Source of the DNA: Rothia amarae
GTDB lineage: Bacteria > Actinomycetota > Actinomycetes > Actinomycetales > Micrococcaceae
Direction: 5' to 3'
DNA: 64,000 nucleotides
Assembly: GCF_014705945.2 (NCBI RefSeq)
Contig: NZ_CP061538.1
Coordinates: forward strand, 372,001-436,000
Below are positions 31,298-39,876 of the stretch, piece by piece. The notes beneath the pieces are model-generated. The model made no database searches and was not told where the DNA came from. It saw only the letters and a list, made by a program, of their open reading frames with translations. Position 1 is the first letter of the stretch. Every line of letters starts with the position of its first letter. Position numbers and translations under genes: made by a program.

Positions 31298-32326
31298 TTA
31301 CCTCTGTTGCTGGGACTGACGAACAATTCTGCGGTGGTAGCGCGGTCCAAAGAAAGACCCCAGAAGTGCACCTATCAGAATCAGACCAATCACCACCAAG
31401 ATGCCCAAGATGTTCTGTCCGGCAGCACCGTCTAGCTGAGTTTGAAGTGCCAACTGGGGCTCGCCCGTCCCCATCAGTGAACCTGCAAAGAAAGTCATGA
31501 TGGTTGCCAATAGCACCATCCCCAGATGCCACAGCCAGACGCCGAAGCCCTGCTTTGCCGGGGCAAAGCGAGCCATGCGGGCGGCGGCGTAGCCTCCACA
31601 ACCGGCACTGAGAACAATCAAAATTGAGGCAATGATAAACCAGGTCCACGGAGCGCTACCTGAACCGGGTAAAAGACCGATTGCCTGAGCAAAAGCTTGG
31701 GGGAAACTCGAAAAGTTCTCTAGCCCGAAGATTTGGTTGATGAGTCTGTGGAAGAAATCGCTGAAGGTGAGTAGCGAATAGGTGACAAGCCAGCCTAAAA
31801 ATGCTGGGAAGAAATGAATACGTGAATTGCGGGCTTTAGCGGCGTCCTCAGAGATACCTCTCAAGGGCATCTCGTCTTCGTAAGCCCCAGCACTTCGAGT
31901 GCGGGCGGGCGCATATGCCGGCTCAGCAGCTACCGGGCGCACTCGCGTGTCTTCGGTGGCGGGATAAGAAGCGGTTTCTGTCGAATAATCTGCAGGGGAG
32001 AGTGGCTCAGTACGATCTGCATCGCTCCACGTGGCTGCGTTAGAGGGCGAAGTTCGGCGCTTGCGCGTTGCCGAGATGTCTTCTGTAGAAGGGTTCTCGA
32101 TGTCGTTGCTGTTGAGAACCTCGGTTCGGTCATCAAAATCGTTGCCAAAGTCTTGCGGTTCTGAGCGATAGGAACCGGCCGAGTAGTCATCGGCGTGAGA
32201 TTCCTGAGGCGAGAGAACACGGGTGGGGTTCTCGTCAGAAAAAACTGAATCCCATTCTTCCGCAGACTGGTCTCGGGCGGCACGCTTTTTGTCGCGTTGA
32301 AAACGATAGTTAAAAGGTTCAGACAT
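31298..32326 (-). CDS. Membrane protein with long disordered N-terminus, unknown function
   Basis: The 342-residue protein has about 170 charged, low-complexity residues rich in Asp, Ser, Arg and Glu. About four hydrophobic helices follow: FLGWLVTYSLLTF, then TWFIIASILIVLSAG, HLGMVLLATIMTFFAG and ILGILVVIGLILIGALLG. It ends in a basic, Gln-rich tail. It resembles uncharacterised actinobacterial envelope proteins. The disordered part is presumably cytoplasmic and might be phosphorylated, but nothing shows that here. Confidence 0.72.
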   Translation of the reverse strand: MSEPFNYRFQRDKKRAARDQSAEEWDSVFSDENPTRVLSPQESHADDYSAGSYRSEPQDFGNDFDDRTEVLNSNDIENPSTEDISATRKRRTSPSNAATWSDADRTEPLSPADYSTETASYPATEDTRVRPVAAEPAYAPARTRSAGAYEDEMPLRGISEDAAKARNSRIHFFPAFLGWLVTYSLLTFSDFFHRLINQIFGLENFSSFPQAFAQAIGLLPGSGSAPWTWFIIASILIVLSAGCGGYAAARMARFAPAKQGFGVWLWHLGMVLLATIMTFFAGSLMGTGEPQLALQTQLDGAAGQNILGILVVIGLILIGALLGSFFGPRYHRRIVRQSQQQR

Positions 32327-32359
32327 GAGTTTACTTTCCTAAGCCCCACAGAGAGGGAG

Positions 32360-32968
32360 TTATAGACCGAGCTCGGCAGGGTTAAATTGACCGCTGGCGG
32401 GGCGCTCATTGGGGTCAATCGTTTTAATAACTTTCGCAGGATTGCCCACGGCGACCGAATTCGCAGGAATGTCGCGGGTAACCACAGCCCCGGCACCGAT
32501 CACTGAGTTTTCTCCAATGGTGACGCCGGGAAGGACGGTCACTCCTCCTCCGAACCAGACGTTATCCTCCACGGTGATGGGAAGCCCACCTTCCCAGAGG
32601 TTCTTGCGGTCTACGGGATTCAGCGGATGCGTGGGGGTGAGAAACTGGCCATTAGGGCCAGCCAAAACCCCTTTGCCGAAAGTTATGGGTGCGACGTCCA
32701 AAATTACGGTGTTGTAGTTGAAGAAGCAGCCATCGCCAATGAAAGTGTTGATGCCGTAATCAACCTGAATAGTGGGGCGAAATTCAACATCCTTGCCAAT
32801 GGAACCAAAGAGCTGTTCGAGAATTTCGCGACGCTCGGAGGAACCGCTGTAGTAAACCTCGGTGTAGCGGTGAGCTAACCGAGCGGCGTTCTCGTAGAGA
32901 GCCACGCACACGGCGTCAGGCTTATATGCCTTACCGGCTATCATCAAATCAAACTGTCGTTCCGCCAC
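32360..32968 (-). CDS. Maltose/galactoside O-acetyltransferase family protein
   Basis: The 202-residue left-handed beta-helix enzyme has an N-terminal Maa domain (MIAGKAYKPDAVCVALYENA) and hexapeptide repeats. It carries the characteristic YGINTFIGDGCFFNYNTVIL and the catalytic His in FLTPTHPLNP. VWFGGGVTVLPGVTIGENSV and VIGAGAVVTRDIPANSVAVG complete the helix. It acetylates the 6-OH of a sugar with acetyl-CoA. The GTG start is preceded by GGAGGATAAC, which overlaps the upstream small ORF's stop, so the two are coupled. Confidence 0.92.
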   Translation of the reverse strand: MAERQFDLMIAGKAYKPDAVCVALYENAARLAHRYTEVYYSGSSERREILEQLFGSIGKDVEFRPTIQVDYGINTFIGDGCFFNYNTVILDVAPITFGKGVLAGPNGQFLTPTHPLNPVDRKNLWEGGLPITVEDNVWFGGGVTVLPGVTIGENSVIGAGAVVTRDIPANSVAVGNPAKVIKTIDPNERPASGQFNPAELGL

Positions 32969-32969
32969 G

Positions 32970-33116
32970 TTATCCTCCCCAGATTTTCAGCGCCACGATA
33001 ATCAAAAGGCCCACCGCAATGAGGACGAGACCAGCAATGATGAGTCTTTTAATGATTTCGTGCATGACCTCGCGTATTTCTTGTTCGGTATACGGAGGCT
33101 GTTTCTTCTTAGCCAT
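32970..33116 (-). CDS. 48-residue single-pass membrane protein
   Basis: ATG 33116 opens a short frame reading MAKKKQPPYTEQEIREVMHE, then basic residues, one hydrophobic helix (LIIAGLVLIAVGLLIIVAL) and KIWGG before the stop. A GGAGA site precedes it. Its last codons form the ribosome binding site for the acetyltransferase, which supports its being real. The function is unknown. Confidence 0.6.
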   Translation of the reverse strand: MAKKKQPPYTEQEIREVMHEIIKRLIIAGLVLIAVGLLIIVALKIWGG

Positions 33117-33204
33117 CTCCCTAGTATCGCAGGAAAAAGGGGGAAAATGGGGGCAACAAAGCAGCTTATGAACAAACCCTATGCTTCATGGCAGAATCTT
33201 ATGT

Positions 33205-34926
33205 ATGTATGAAGCCGAAAAGACCCAGCACAGTGATTCATTTCCTTTGGCACACCGCCCTTGGACGAAGAACTATAACGAGAAGACAGCTCACAACGTA
33301 GATCTCGCCGAAACTTCTATGGTCTACTTACTGGAAAAAGCGGTTCGAGAGGTTCCGCAAAAAGTTGCTCTCCAGTTTTTTGGAGCAACGACGACGTACT
33401 TCCAGCTGGGGGAAGAAGTTCGTAGGGTCGCCGAGGGCTTGCGCCAGGCAGGCGTCAACGCGGGCGACCGTGTAGCTATTATTTTGCCCAACTGCCCGCA
33501 ACATGTGGCGGCGTTTTATGCTGTGTTGCGTTTGGGCGGCGTAGTAGTTGAGCATAATCCGCTCTATACCTCCACCGAACTGCGCCATATGTTCGAAGAT
33601 CACCGCGCCAAGGTGGCGATTGTGTGGGACAAGGTCGCCGATAACATTACGGCTTTGCCTTCTGATGTTCGCCCACAAACCATTTTTGCGGTGAACATGA
33701 TTGAGGCGATGCCGATGCATATGCGAGCGGCGCTGAAGCTTCCCTTGAAGTCTGCACGTCAATCTCGCGAAAAACTAGAGGGGTCCGCACCCGGCACAAA
33801 GCAGTGGAAGTCTCTTCTAAAATTTGCTCCGTTGGACGCGAACCATCACCGTCCAACTGCTTCCGATCTCGCCCTGCTGCTCTATACCTCGGGCACCACT
33901 GGCTCACCTAAGGGTGTGATGCTGACGCATCGAAACCTGGAGGCAAATGCCCGCATGGGCGAAGAGTGGATTCAGCCGGGGGATGATGAGGTTATTTACT
34001 CTGTGCTTCCGCTTTTCCACGCTTACGGTATGACTCTGGGGCTGAGCATCTCGATGGTTTGTCAGGCCCGTCTTGTCATCTTCCCCACGGTGGATGTTGA
34101 TTTGATGCTTAAGGCAATGAAAAAGGTAATGCCAACTATTTTGCCTGCCGTGCCTCCTGTGTACCGCCGTCTTCTCGATGAGGCGGAAAGCCGCAACATT
34201 TCGCTGAAGGGAATCCGCTATGCGGTCTCTGGCGCAATGAACCTTCCCCCTGAATTGGTGAGCGAATGGGAAGAGTCCGTCGGTGGTTTCTTAGTAGAGG
34301 GCTACGGCCTCACTGAATGCGCGCCCCTGGTGGCGTGTAATCCGCTGAACGGAACACGACGTGCGGGTTCTATCGGCGTCCCGTTCCCCTCCACCGATTT
34401 GCGAATTGTGAATCCCGATACCTTAGAGGACGTTCCCTTTGGGGAAGAAGGCGAACTGTGGGTACGGGGCCCCCAGCGTTTCAAGGGATATTGGAAGCGT
34501 GAAGAAGAGACCCGTAGCTCGATCACTCCCGAAGGATGGTTACGCACCGGGGATATCGTGAAGGTTGATGAAGATTTCTTTATTTATGTGGTTGACCGCA
34601 TTAAAGAAGTAATTATTACCGGGGGGTTCAACGTGTCTCCCTCTGAGGTAGAAGCGGCTTTGCGCCAACATGATTCGGTCAAGGACGCCGCCGTGGTGGG
34701 TCTTCCTCGCAAGGGCGGGGGAGAAACCGTGGTGGCAGCAGTTATTCCCACTGAGGGGTATGCCATCGACCAGGAAGAGTTACGTGAGCACTGCTATGGT
34801 CGTCTCACTCGCTATAAGGTTCCCCGCAAGGTCTTTGAAGTCGAGGATTTGCCGCGCTCTATGCTGGGAAAGACCCTGCGACGCGAAGTGCGCAAGCAAC
34901 TGGAGGAGAAATACGGTGAGCAGTAA
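33205..34926 (+). CDS. fadD: Long-chain fatty acid-CoA ligase
   Basis: The ANL-family enzyme of about 573 residues carries the P-loop LLYTSGTTGSPKGVMLTHRN and GYGLTECAP (A5 motif). It also has WLRTGDIVKVDEDFFIYVVD with the ATP-binding Asp, RIKEVIITGGFNVSPSEVE and PRSMLGKTLRRE with the catalytic Lys. It activates fatty acids to acyl-AMP and then acyl-CoA. Two starts are possible (33181 and 33205) and neither has a clear ribosome binding site. A strong hairpin follows. Confidence 0.9.
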   Translation: MYEAEKTQHSDSFPLAHRPWTKNYNEKTAHNVDLAETSMVYLLEKAVREVPQKVALQFFGATTTYFQLGEEVRRVAEGLRQAGVNAGDRVAIILPNCPQHVAAFYAVLRLGGVVVEHNPLYTSTELRHMFEDHRAKVAIVWDKVADNITALPSDVRPQTIFAVNMIEAMPMHMRAALKLPLKSARQSREKLEGSAPGTKQWKSLLKFAPLDANHHRPTASDLALLLYTSGTTGSPKGVMLTHRNLEANARMGEEWIQPGDDEVIYSVLPLFHAYGMTLGLSISMVCQARLVIFPTVDVDLMLKAMKKVMPTILPAVPPVYRRLLDEAESRNISLKGIRYAVSGAMNLPPELVSEWEESVGGFLVEGYGLTECAPLVACNPLNGTRRAGSIGVPFPSTDLRIVNPDTLEDVPFGEEGELWVRGPQRFKGYWKREEETRSSITPEGWLRTGDIVKVDEDFFIYVVDRIKEVIITGGFNVSPSEVEAALRQHDSVKDAAVVGLPRKGGGETVVAAVIPTEGYAIDQEELREHCYGRLTRYKVPRKVFEVEDLPRSMLGKTLRREVRKQLEEKYGEQ

Positions 34927-34965
34927 ATATTTGCTCTGACCAGGTTATTTATCGTTTATGACGTA

Positions 34966-35010
34966 AAAATGAAGCCCCGAAAACCGCGTGTTTTCGAGGC
35001 TTCATTTATA
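34966..35010 (+). terminator. Terminator after the acyl-CoA ligase
   Basis: AAATGAAGCC pairs with GGCTTCATTT, and inside it CGAAAAC pairs with GTTTTCG around a short loop. A T-rich tail follows. The remaining ~200 bases before metQ are AT-rich; I see no SAM riboswitch there. Confidence 0.8.
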
Positions 35011-35216
35011 TTACGATTTGTTACGATGTGAAGAAGTGTGCTGTCAAAAAAAGTAGAAAAAGCCTCAGACATCGCACCACATCCTAAGACGTGTTTGAAT
35101 TAGAGAAGTTCTTTTAGATACCTTGAAGAACCGCCACTTCGACAGCATTTCAGTGCATCGTGCCGTTCGCTTCAGACGTGGTCGCTTCACACATTCCAAC
35201 AGAAAGATTCATAGCC

Positions 35217-36080
35217 GTGAAGAAATTTGTTGCCACTTTGGCTCTCGTACCCCTAGCTTTCGGTCTTGCAGCATGCGGCTCCAGTGATTCGGCATCAGGC
35301 GACTCTGAGACCGTAAAAATCGGCATCGTTGGCCGCGATCCCGTCAATGACAAGCTCAAAGAAGTTGCTGAGAAAGACGGCATCGATATTGAGTATCAAG
35401 AATTCACTGACTACTCCCAGCCCAACCCCGCGCTGAAGTCCGGTGATATCGATATGAACTGGTTCCAGCACATCGCCTATCTCTCGGATTACAACGTGAA
35501 CGCAGACGATAATCTCAACATTGTTGGTCCCACCGTTATCTACCCCATGGCCCTGTTCTCCAAGAAGCACGATTCCTTGGACCAGATTCCTCAGGGTGGC
35601 GAAATTGCAATCCCTAACGACACCGTAAACGAAGCCCGCGCTTTGCAGCTCCTTGAAGCTAACAAGTTGGTTACCTTCAAATCTGATACCGATCGTCCCA
35701 CCATTGACGACGTCGACACCGACAAATCCAAGGTGAAGGTTACCGCTGTTGACGCAACTCAGACCGTGGTTTCCATGGAATCCGTAGATGGCTCGGTCAT
35801 CAACAACGACTTCCTGAAGGACGCCGGACTGAACCCCAAGGACGCCTTGGCTCAGGATGATCCCTCCAACGATTACGCGAAGCCTTACGTCAACCTCTTC
35901 GTTTCTCAGGATGAAGACAAAGACAACGAAACCTACAAAAAGGTTGTAGAGCTCTTCCACAGCTCTGAGGTTCAGGAAGTTGTTCAGGAGGAAACCGCCG
36001 GTACTGCTGTTGAGGTAAAGACCGACGTTTCTGAGCTCCGCTCAACTCTTGCAGATGCAGAAGAATCACTGCGCAAGTAA
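35217..36080 (+). CDS. metQ: Methionine ABC transporter substrate-binding lipoprotein
   Basis: GTG 35217 gives a lipoprotein signal (KKFVATLALVPLAFGLAACG) with lipobox LAAC, so the 287-residue protein is anchored by its Cys outside the membrane. The body matches NlpA/MetQ: KIGIVGRDPVNDKLKEVA, DYSQPNPALKSGDIDMNWFQH, IAIPNDTVNEARALQLLEA, and VNNDFL-like VINNDFLKDAGL. It binds methionine (D- and L-forms in relatives) and delivers it to MetNI, encoded directly downstream. Confidence 0.93.
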   Translation: MKKFVATLALVPLAFGLAACGSSDSASGDSETVKIGIVGRDPVNDKLKEVAEKDGIDIEYQEFTDYSQPNPALKSGDIDMNWFQHIAYLSDYNVNADDNLNIVGPTVIYPMALFSKKHDSLDQIPQGGEIAIPNDTVNEARALQLLEANKLVTFKSDTDRPTIDDVDTDKSKVKVTAVDATQTVVSMESVDGSVINNDFLKDAGLNPKDALAQDDPSNDYAKPYVNLFVSQDEDKDNETYKKVVELFHSSEVQEVVQEETAGTAVEVKTDVSELRSTLADAEESLRK

Positions 36081-36200
36081 TAAATTTTGATGGCAAAGAG
36101 CGGTAACTACTGCGGCATTGTTCTCACAGCGCCCTGGATGGTTATCGCTCTTATGCCGTTTATCTAGCAAAATCCACCACACCAACGCGAAAGAGTGTTT

Positions 36201-37259
36201 ATGAGCGTAGCTTCAACACCGGCTCCCCAAGCCAGCGAAGACATGGTTGTCATTGAGAACGTAAGCAAAGTTTTCAAGAGCGGTAAAGAGAACCTCACCG
36301 CCGTTGACAACGTGTCGCTGACCGTCCGCCGGGGCGAAATCTTTGCCATCATCGGTTATTCCGGTGCGGGAAAATCGACCTTGGTTCGCCTCATTAACGG
36401 TCTAGAGAGCGTCTCAGAAGGCACTCTGACTGTGGCAGGGCACCGTATTTCCGGGCAGAAAGAATCGGCGCTACGGGAAGCTCGCCAGAATATCGGCATG
36501 ATCTTCCAGCAGTTCAATCTGATGAATTCTCGTACCATCGCGGGCAACATTGAATTTCCCTTGAAAGTTGCGGGCTGGGATAAGGCTAAACGTCGTGCTC
36601 GTGTTCAGGAGATGCTCGAATTCGTCGGTCTTGGAGATCGAGCGAAGTATTACCCTGACCAGCTCTCGGGCGGTCAGAAGCAGCGTGTAGGCATTGCCCG
36701 TGCGTTGGCGACGTCACCGTCCTTGTTGCTGGCAGATGAGTCCACCTCAGCTCTTGACCCTGAAACTACCCAGGAAGTTTTGGGGCTTTTGAAGAAGGTC
36801 AATGACGAACTGGGCATTACCGTGGTTGTTATTACCCACGAGATGGATGTGGTTTCCTCTATCGCTGACCGTGTGGCAGTGATGGAAAAGGGCAAAGTCG
36901 TGGAGATGGGCAACGTTTATGACGTTTTCTCGAATCCACAGACCGACGTTGCGCGCCGTTTCGTATCCACCACCGTCAAGCAGGCTCCTAACGCTTTTGA
37001 AGCGGCTGAGTTGAAGCGCCGCCACCGTGGTTATCTGGTTAATATTGAAATCACCGAAGGTAATACGGGAATTGGCAAGGTACTTTCTTACCTGGGCAAC
37101 CGTGGGGTGCATTTCAATATCGTGCAGGGTGGCTTGGAAACTCTTCAGGGCAAGAGCTACGGCAATCTGACCCTTGAATTGCTGGGCGATATCACCAGTT
37201 TGGACGCCGTAGTGGCTGAACTTGCCACCGTAACCACCGTGAAGGAGGTTCGCTCATGA
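36201..37259 (+). CDS. metN: Methionine ABC transporter ATPase with NIL domain
   Basis: The 352-residue protein has Walker A GYSGAGKST, Q-loop MIFQQFN, signature LSGGQKQRVGIARAL, Walker B LLLADESTSALD and the switch VVITHE. The C-terminal ~80 residues (GYLVNIEITEGNTGIGKVLS and on) are the NIL domain, which binds methionine and inhibits transport in relatives. The ATG at 36201 is preferred over a GTG two codons earlier. It overlaps metI by 4 bases. Confidence 0.94.
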   Translation: MSVASTPAPQASEDMVVIENVSKVFKSGKENLTAVDNVSLTVRRGEIFAIIGYSGAGKSTLVRLINGLESVSEGTLTVAGHRISGQKESALREARQNIGMIFQQFNLMNSRTIAGNIEFPLKVAGWDKAKRRARVQEMLEFVGLGDRAKYYPDQLSGGQKQRVGIARALATSPSLLLADESTSALDPETTQEVLGLLKKVNDELGITVVVITHEMDVVSSIADRVAVMEKGKVVEMGNVYDVFSNPQTDVARRFVSTTVKQAPNAFEAAELKRRHRGYLVNIEITEGNTGIGKVLSYLGNRGVHFNIVQGGLETLQGKSYGNLTLELLGDITSLDAVVAELATVTTVKEVRS

Positions 37260-37960
37260 GCTTAAATGTTGCATCGGGCAAACTAGTTGCTGCGAACACC
37301 GTGGATTGGAACGAATTTATCCCCGATAAACTTGTTCCCGCCATTTTCGACACCGTTTACATGGTTTCTGTAACCATGGTGATTGCCGGCTTATTGGGCT
37401 TGGTAATTGGTGCGCTTTTGTACACCACGCGGCAGGGCAACATTTTGCAGAACCGCCCGGTAAATATTTTCTTGAATCTATTGGTGAACTTTGTTCGCCC
37501 CATTCCTTTCATCATTTTGTTGGCGGCTTTGGGACCGTTGACGTCGATGGTCGTTGGTACTCGCTTGGGTGTTAACGCGGCGATTTTTGCGATGTGTTTT
37601 GCTGCAACTTTCGCTATTGCTCGTATTGTTGAGCAGAATATGGTCTCTATTGACCCGGGCGTGATTGAGGCTGCTCGCGCTATGGGCGCTTCTAAGTTGC
37701 GGATTCTATTTACCGTGATGATTCCCGAGGCTCTTGGTCCGCTGATTTTGGGTTACACCTTCTTGATTATTGGTGTGGTCGATATGTCGGCTATGGCTGG
37801 CTATGTTGGCGGCGGCGGTCTGGGTAAGGTCGCGTTGGTTGATGGCTATCAGCGTTTCAACGATTTGATTACTTGGGCAGTTGTTCTTGTGATTATTGTG
37901 ATGGTTCAGCTGATTCAGCTCATTGGTAACGTTCTGGCTCGCAAGGTTCTGAGGCGATGA
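37256..37960 (+). CDS. metI: Methionine ABC transporter permease
   Basis: The 234-residue protein has five membrane helices and the BPD_transp_1 motif EAARAMGASKLRILFTVMIP, where the EAA loop docks to the ATPase. It also has NFVRPIPFIILLAALGP and the family's GVVDMSAMAGYVGGGGLG. With MetN it forms the methionine import channel. The ATGA overlap couples it to metN. A dense cluster of repeats begins directly at its stop codon. Confidence 0.94.
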   Translation: MSLNVASGKLVAANTVDWNEFIPDKLVPAIFDTVYMVSVTMVIAGLLGLVIGALLYTTRQGNILQNRPVNIFLNLLVNFVRPIPFIILLAALGPLTSMVVGTRLGVNAAIFAMCFAATFAIARIVEQNMVSIDPGVIEAARAMGASKLRILFTVMIPEALGPLILGYTFLIIGVVDMSAMAGYVGGGGLGKVALVDGYQRFNDLITWAVVLVIIVMVQLIQLIGNVLARKVLRR

Positions 37961-38248
37961 GCTTGCCGGTTCCGAGCGTGCGAGGAATTAAGAGGCAAGC
38001 GAATTGGTTGCTACGAGCGTAGCGAGTGCCGTGCCGGTTCCGAGCGTGCGAGGAATTAAGAGGCAAGCGAATTGGTTGCTACGAGCGTAGCGAGTGCCGT
38101 GCCGGTTCCGAGCGTGCGAATGAAGCAAAATTTTCCGAGCGTGCGAGGAGTATAAAATTTTGCGGAATCAGCTGAGGTGACGAGGCTGGTAAGAGGCAAG
38201 CGAATTGGTTGCTACGAGCGTAGCGAGTGCCGTGCCGGTTCCGAGCGT
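37961..38248. repeat. Cluster of tandem 68-bp repeats and palindromes with CGAGCG-N-GCGAG cores
   Basis: A 68-bp unit beginning GCCGGTTCCGAGCGTGCGAG occurs at 37965 and 38033, with a partial copy at 38101. Its second half (from AAGAGGCAAGCG) plus the next unit's start recurs at about 38190-38249. Two cores sit in hairpin loops with different arms: GCTTGCC (37961-37967) with GGCAAGC (37994-38000), and GCAAAATTTT (38125-38134) with AAAATTTTGC (38154-38163). A second core type, ACGAGCGTAGCGAGT, appears three times, flanked by GCTAC/GTAGC. This is the 3' region of metQNI; I see no gene in it. Confidence 0.8.
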
Positions 38249-38257
38249 GTAGATGAG

Positions 38258-38298
38258 AAACCGCGCCGTCCTGTTTATTCAGAGCGGCGCGGTTTTTT
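38258..38298 (+). terminator. Rho-independent terminator of metQNI
   Basis: AACCGCGCCG pairs with CGGCGCGGTT, followed by TTTT. It ends the repeat-rich 3' region. Confidence 0.88.
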
Positions 38299-38336
38299 GT
38301 ATTGATTGAGGCTTATTAAGTCTCGCTAATTACTAT

Positions 38337-39041
38337 TTAGCGGTCTTTGCCGGTTATCCAGGAGGAGTCGTAGAAGTCGTCGTCGCGGCGTTTATTGCGG
38401 TCGATATCGCGTTGGAGTTGTTGCTGTGCGTAGTCGGTGGGGCGAACGAGGGAGTCGTCGTTATCTTCGGGGGTGTAGATAGCGAGTGAGAGCAGTCCGT
38501 AGAGAAGCGCGGCGGTTAGCAAGCACAGCATGGTGATTTCGTTGAGCATCAGGACGTGTGTGCGCAATACAATCGGGTCTTTACCTGCATCCAGTTCAGG
38601 GATGATGGTGAAGCTGGCGATTGCGCAGAGAATTCCCGCAATGACGAGTGAATGGGGAAGCCAGAACCACTTGGCTTTCTTGTTTTTACGTAAGGGGCCT
38701 TGTCCATGAACTCGGAGGGAAGGGAAAAGACGGCGACGTACCGCAATCAATAATCCCAGCCCGGCGAGAACGACAACCCCACACGTCAAAGCAAGCAACT
38801 CGTTTCCTGCAATCATGCAAATGAGAGCGAGGAGTACGCCGAAGAGGAGAAGTGTGAAGCTCAGACCGGTTGCCATACGAGTGCGTGCCCGAACGGCGTC
38901 CTGCTCAGGGAGGCGGTATCCGGGCTCGCCTGCTTGGGGTTCTGGTTCCTGCCAGAATTGCCGGTAGTGTTCGAGCTCTTCTTCGCTCATGTCTTCGAAG
39001 CGAAGTCCGAATTGGGGCGAACCGTTCTGTCCTTCTGACAT
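38337..39041 (-). CDS. Four-helix membrane protein of unknown function
   Basis: The 234-residue protein has a polar, acidic and Pro-rich N-terminus (~55 residues). Two adjacent helices (SFTLLLFGVLLALICMIAGN and LTCGVVVLAGLGLLIAV), a basic cytoplasmic loop, and two more helices follow. The tail is Asp/Arg-rich (DRNKRRDDDFYDSSW). I do not recognise the family. It begins 2 bases after the HAD gene's stop and is probably cotranscribed with it. Confidence 0.72.
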   Translation of the reverse strand: MSEGQNGSPQFGLRFEDMSEEELEHYRQFWQEPEPQAGEPGYRLPEQDAVRARTRMATGLSFTLLLFGVLLALICMIAGNELLALTCGVVVLAGLGLLIAVRRRLFPSLRVHGQGPLRKNKKAKWFWLPHSLVIAGILCAIASFTIIPELDAGKDPIVLRTHVLMLNEITMLCLLTAALLYGLLSLAIYTPEDNDDSLVRPTDYAQQQLQRDIDRNKRRDDDFYDSSWITGKDR

Positions 39042-39043
39042 AG

Positions 39044-39763
39044 TTACTCCTGGTGTGCTTTGAGCTGGTCTATCCAGGTGTCAATAGTGGCGAGGAACTG
39101 GGGGTCAGTAAATGAATCGAAGTATCCGCGACCCTCGGGTGCGTTCTCCTGGTCGTGGGTAAAGATGAAAGTAACTGCACCTGAGTCCCGTGCGGCTTGG
39201 GAGCCAGCGGCTGAATCTTCTACGGTAAAGGTTCGTGCGGGGTCCCCGCCCAGCCGGCGGATTGCCTCGGTGTACATATCGGGGGCAGGTTTGGGGCTCT
39301 CGACGTCATTGGCGCCTACCCAAGTGGTGAGGAACTCACGGTGGCCAAATTTCGTGAGCTTACGGGTGAGTAACTCTGATGATGAGTTGGATGCCACGGC
39401 AACGGGCATCACTGCAGAAAGTTTCTTGATGAGATCGAGGGCTCCGGGGATGGTGGTTACTCCACGCTCGATAATGTTGGCTTCACTCTCGTGGACGTCA
39501 TGTTCAACCTTGGCGCGAAATTGTTGCTTTTCGTCGTCGGAGGCAGCGGAGAGATCGGTCAGTTCAACGATGGCATCTACTAGGTCGGATGCCGCTGACC
39601 CCACCAGGCGTTGGCGAATTTCAGCGGTAGGGGTCACGCTATATTTTGCGAATATTTCTTCTTGGATGTCACCCCACACTGTCTCAGAATCGAGAAGGAC
39701 GCCGTCGCAATCGAAGACGGCGCAGGTGGGGAACCACTGGGTATCAACTGAAGAAGAAAACAT
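39044..39763 (-). CDS. HAD-superfamily phosphatase (PGMB-like)
   Basis: The 239-residue intact HAD protein has motif I FDCDGVLLDSE, a helical cap, motif II VAVASNSSSE, the motif III Lys near KPAPDMY and motif IV FTVEDSAAGSQAARDSG. It is a relative of the broken gene at 6832-7469. It probably dephosphorylates a sugar phosphate or isomerises beta-glucose-1-phosphate. Specificity cannot be read from sequence. Confidence 0.88.
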   Translation of the reverse strand: MFSSSVDTQWFPTCAVFDCDGVLLDSETVWGDIQEEIFAKYSVTPTAEIRQRLVGSAASDLVDAIVELTDLSAASDDEKQQFRAKVEHDVHESEANIIERGVTTIPGALDLIKKLSAVMPVAVASNSSSELLTRKLTKFGHREFLTTWVGANDVESPKPAPDMYTEAIRRLGGDPARTFTVEDSAAGSQAARDSGAVTFIFTHDQENAPEGRGYFDSFTDPQFLATIDTWIDQLKAHQE

Positions 39764-39876
39764 GGTTCTATTCTTTCACGATTGCATAGTTGCTGCCGGG
39801 GAATGAGGGCGTTATCTCAGCCTGCTTCGGGATAATCTCCTGGGAAGAGAAGGGAGTGGTTTGCGATAATAGGGGA

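Noticed and set aside
31119-31649. A 176-codon frame overlapping the 3' end of the membrane protein gene
   Set aside because: Cys- and Arg-rich composition without any family likeness. It is a shifted shadow of 31298-32326 running into the intergenic region.
35011-35216. Possible SAM riboswitch upstream of metQ
   Set aside because: Only a distant GCTGTC/GACAGC pair is visible. None of the conserved SAM-I, SAM-II or SAM-IV cores could be recognised.
35295-35960. A 221-codon frame antisense to metQ
   Set aside because: Val/Gly-rich translation of the complement of a well-recognised lipoprotein gene.
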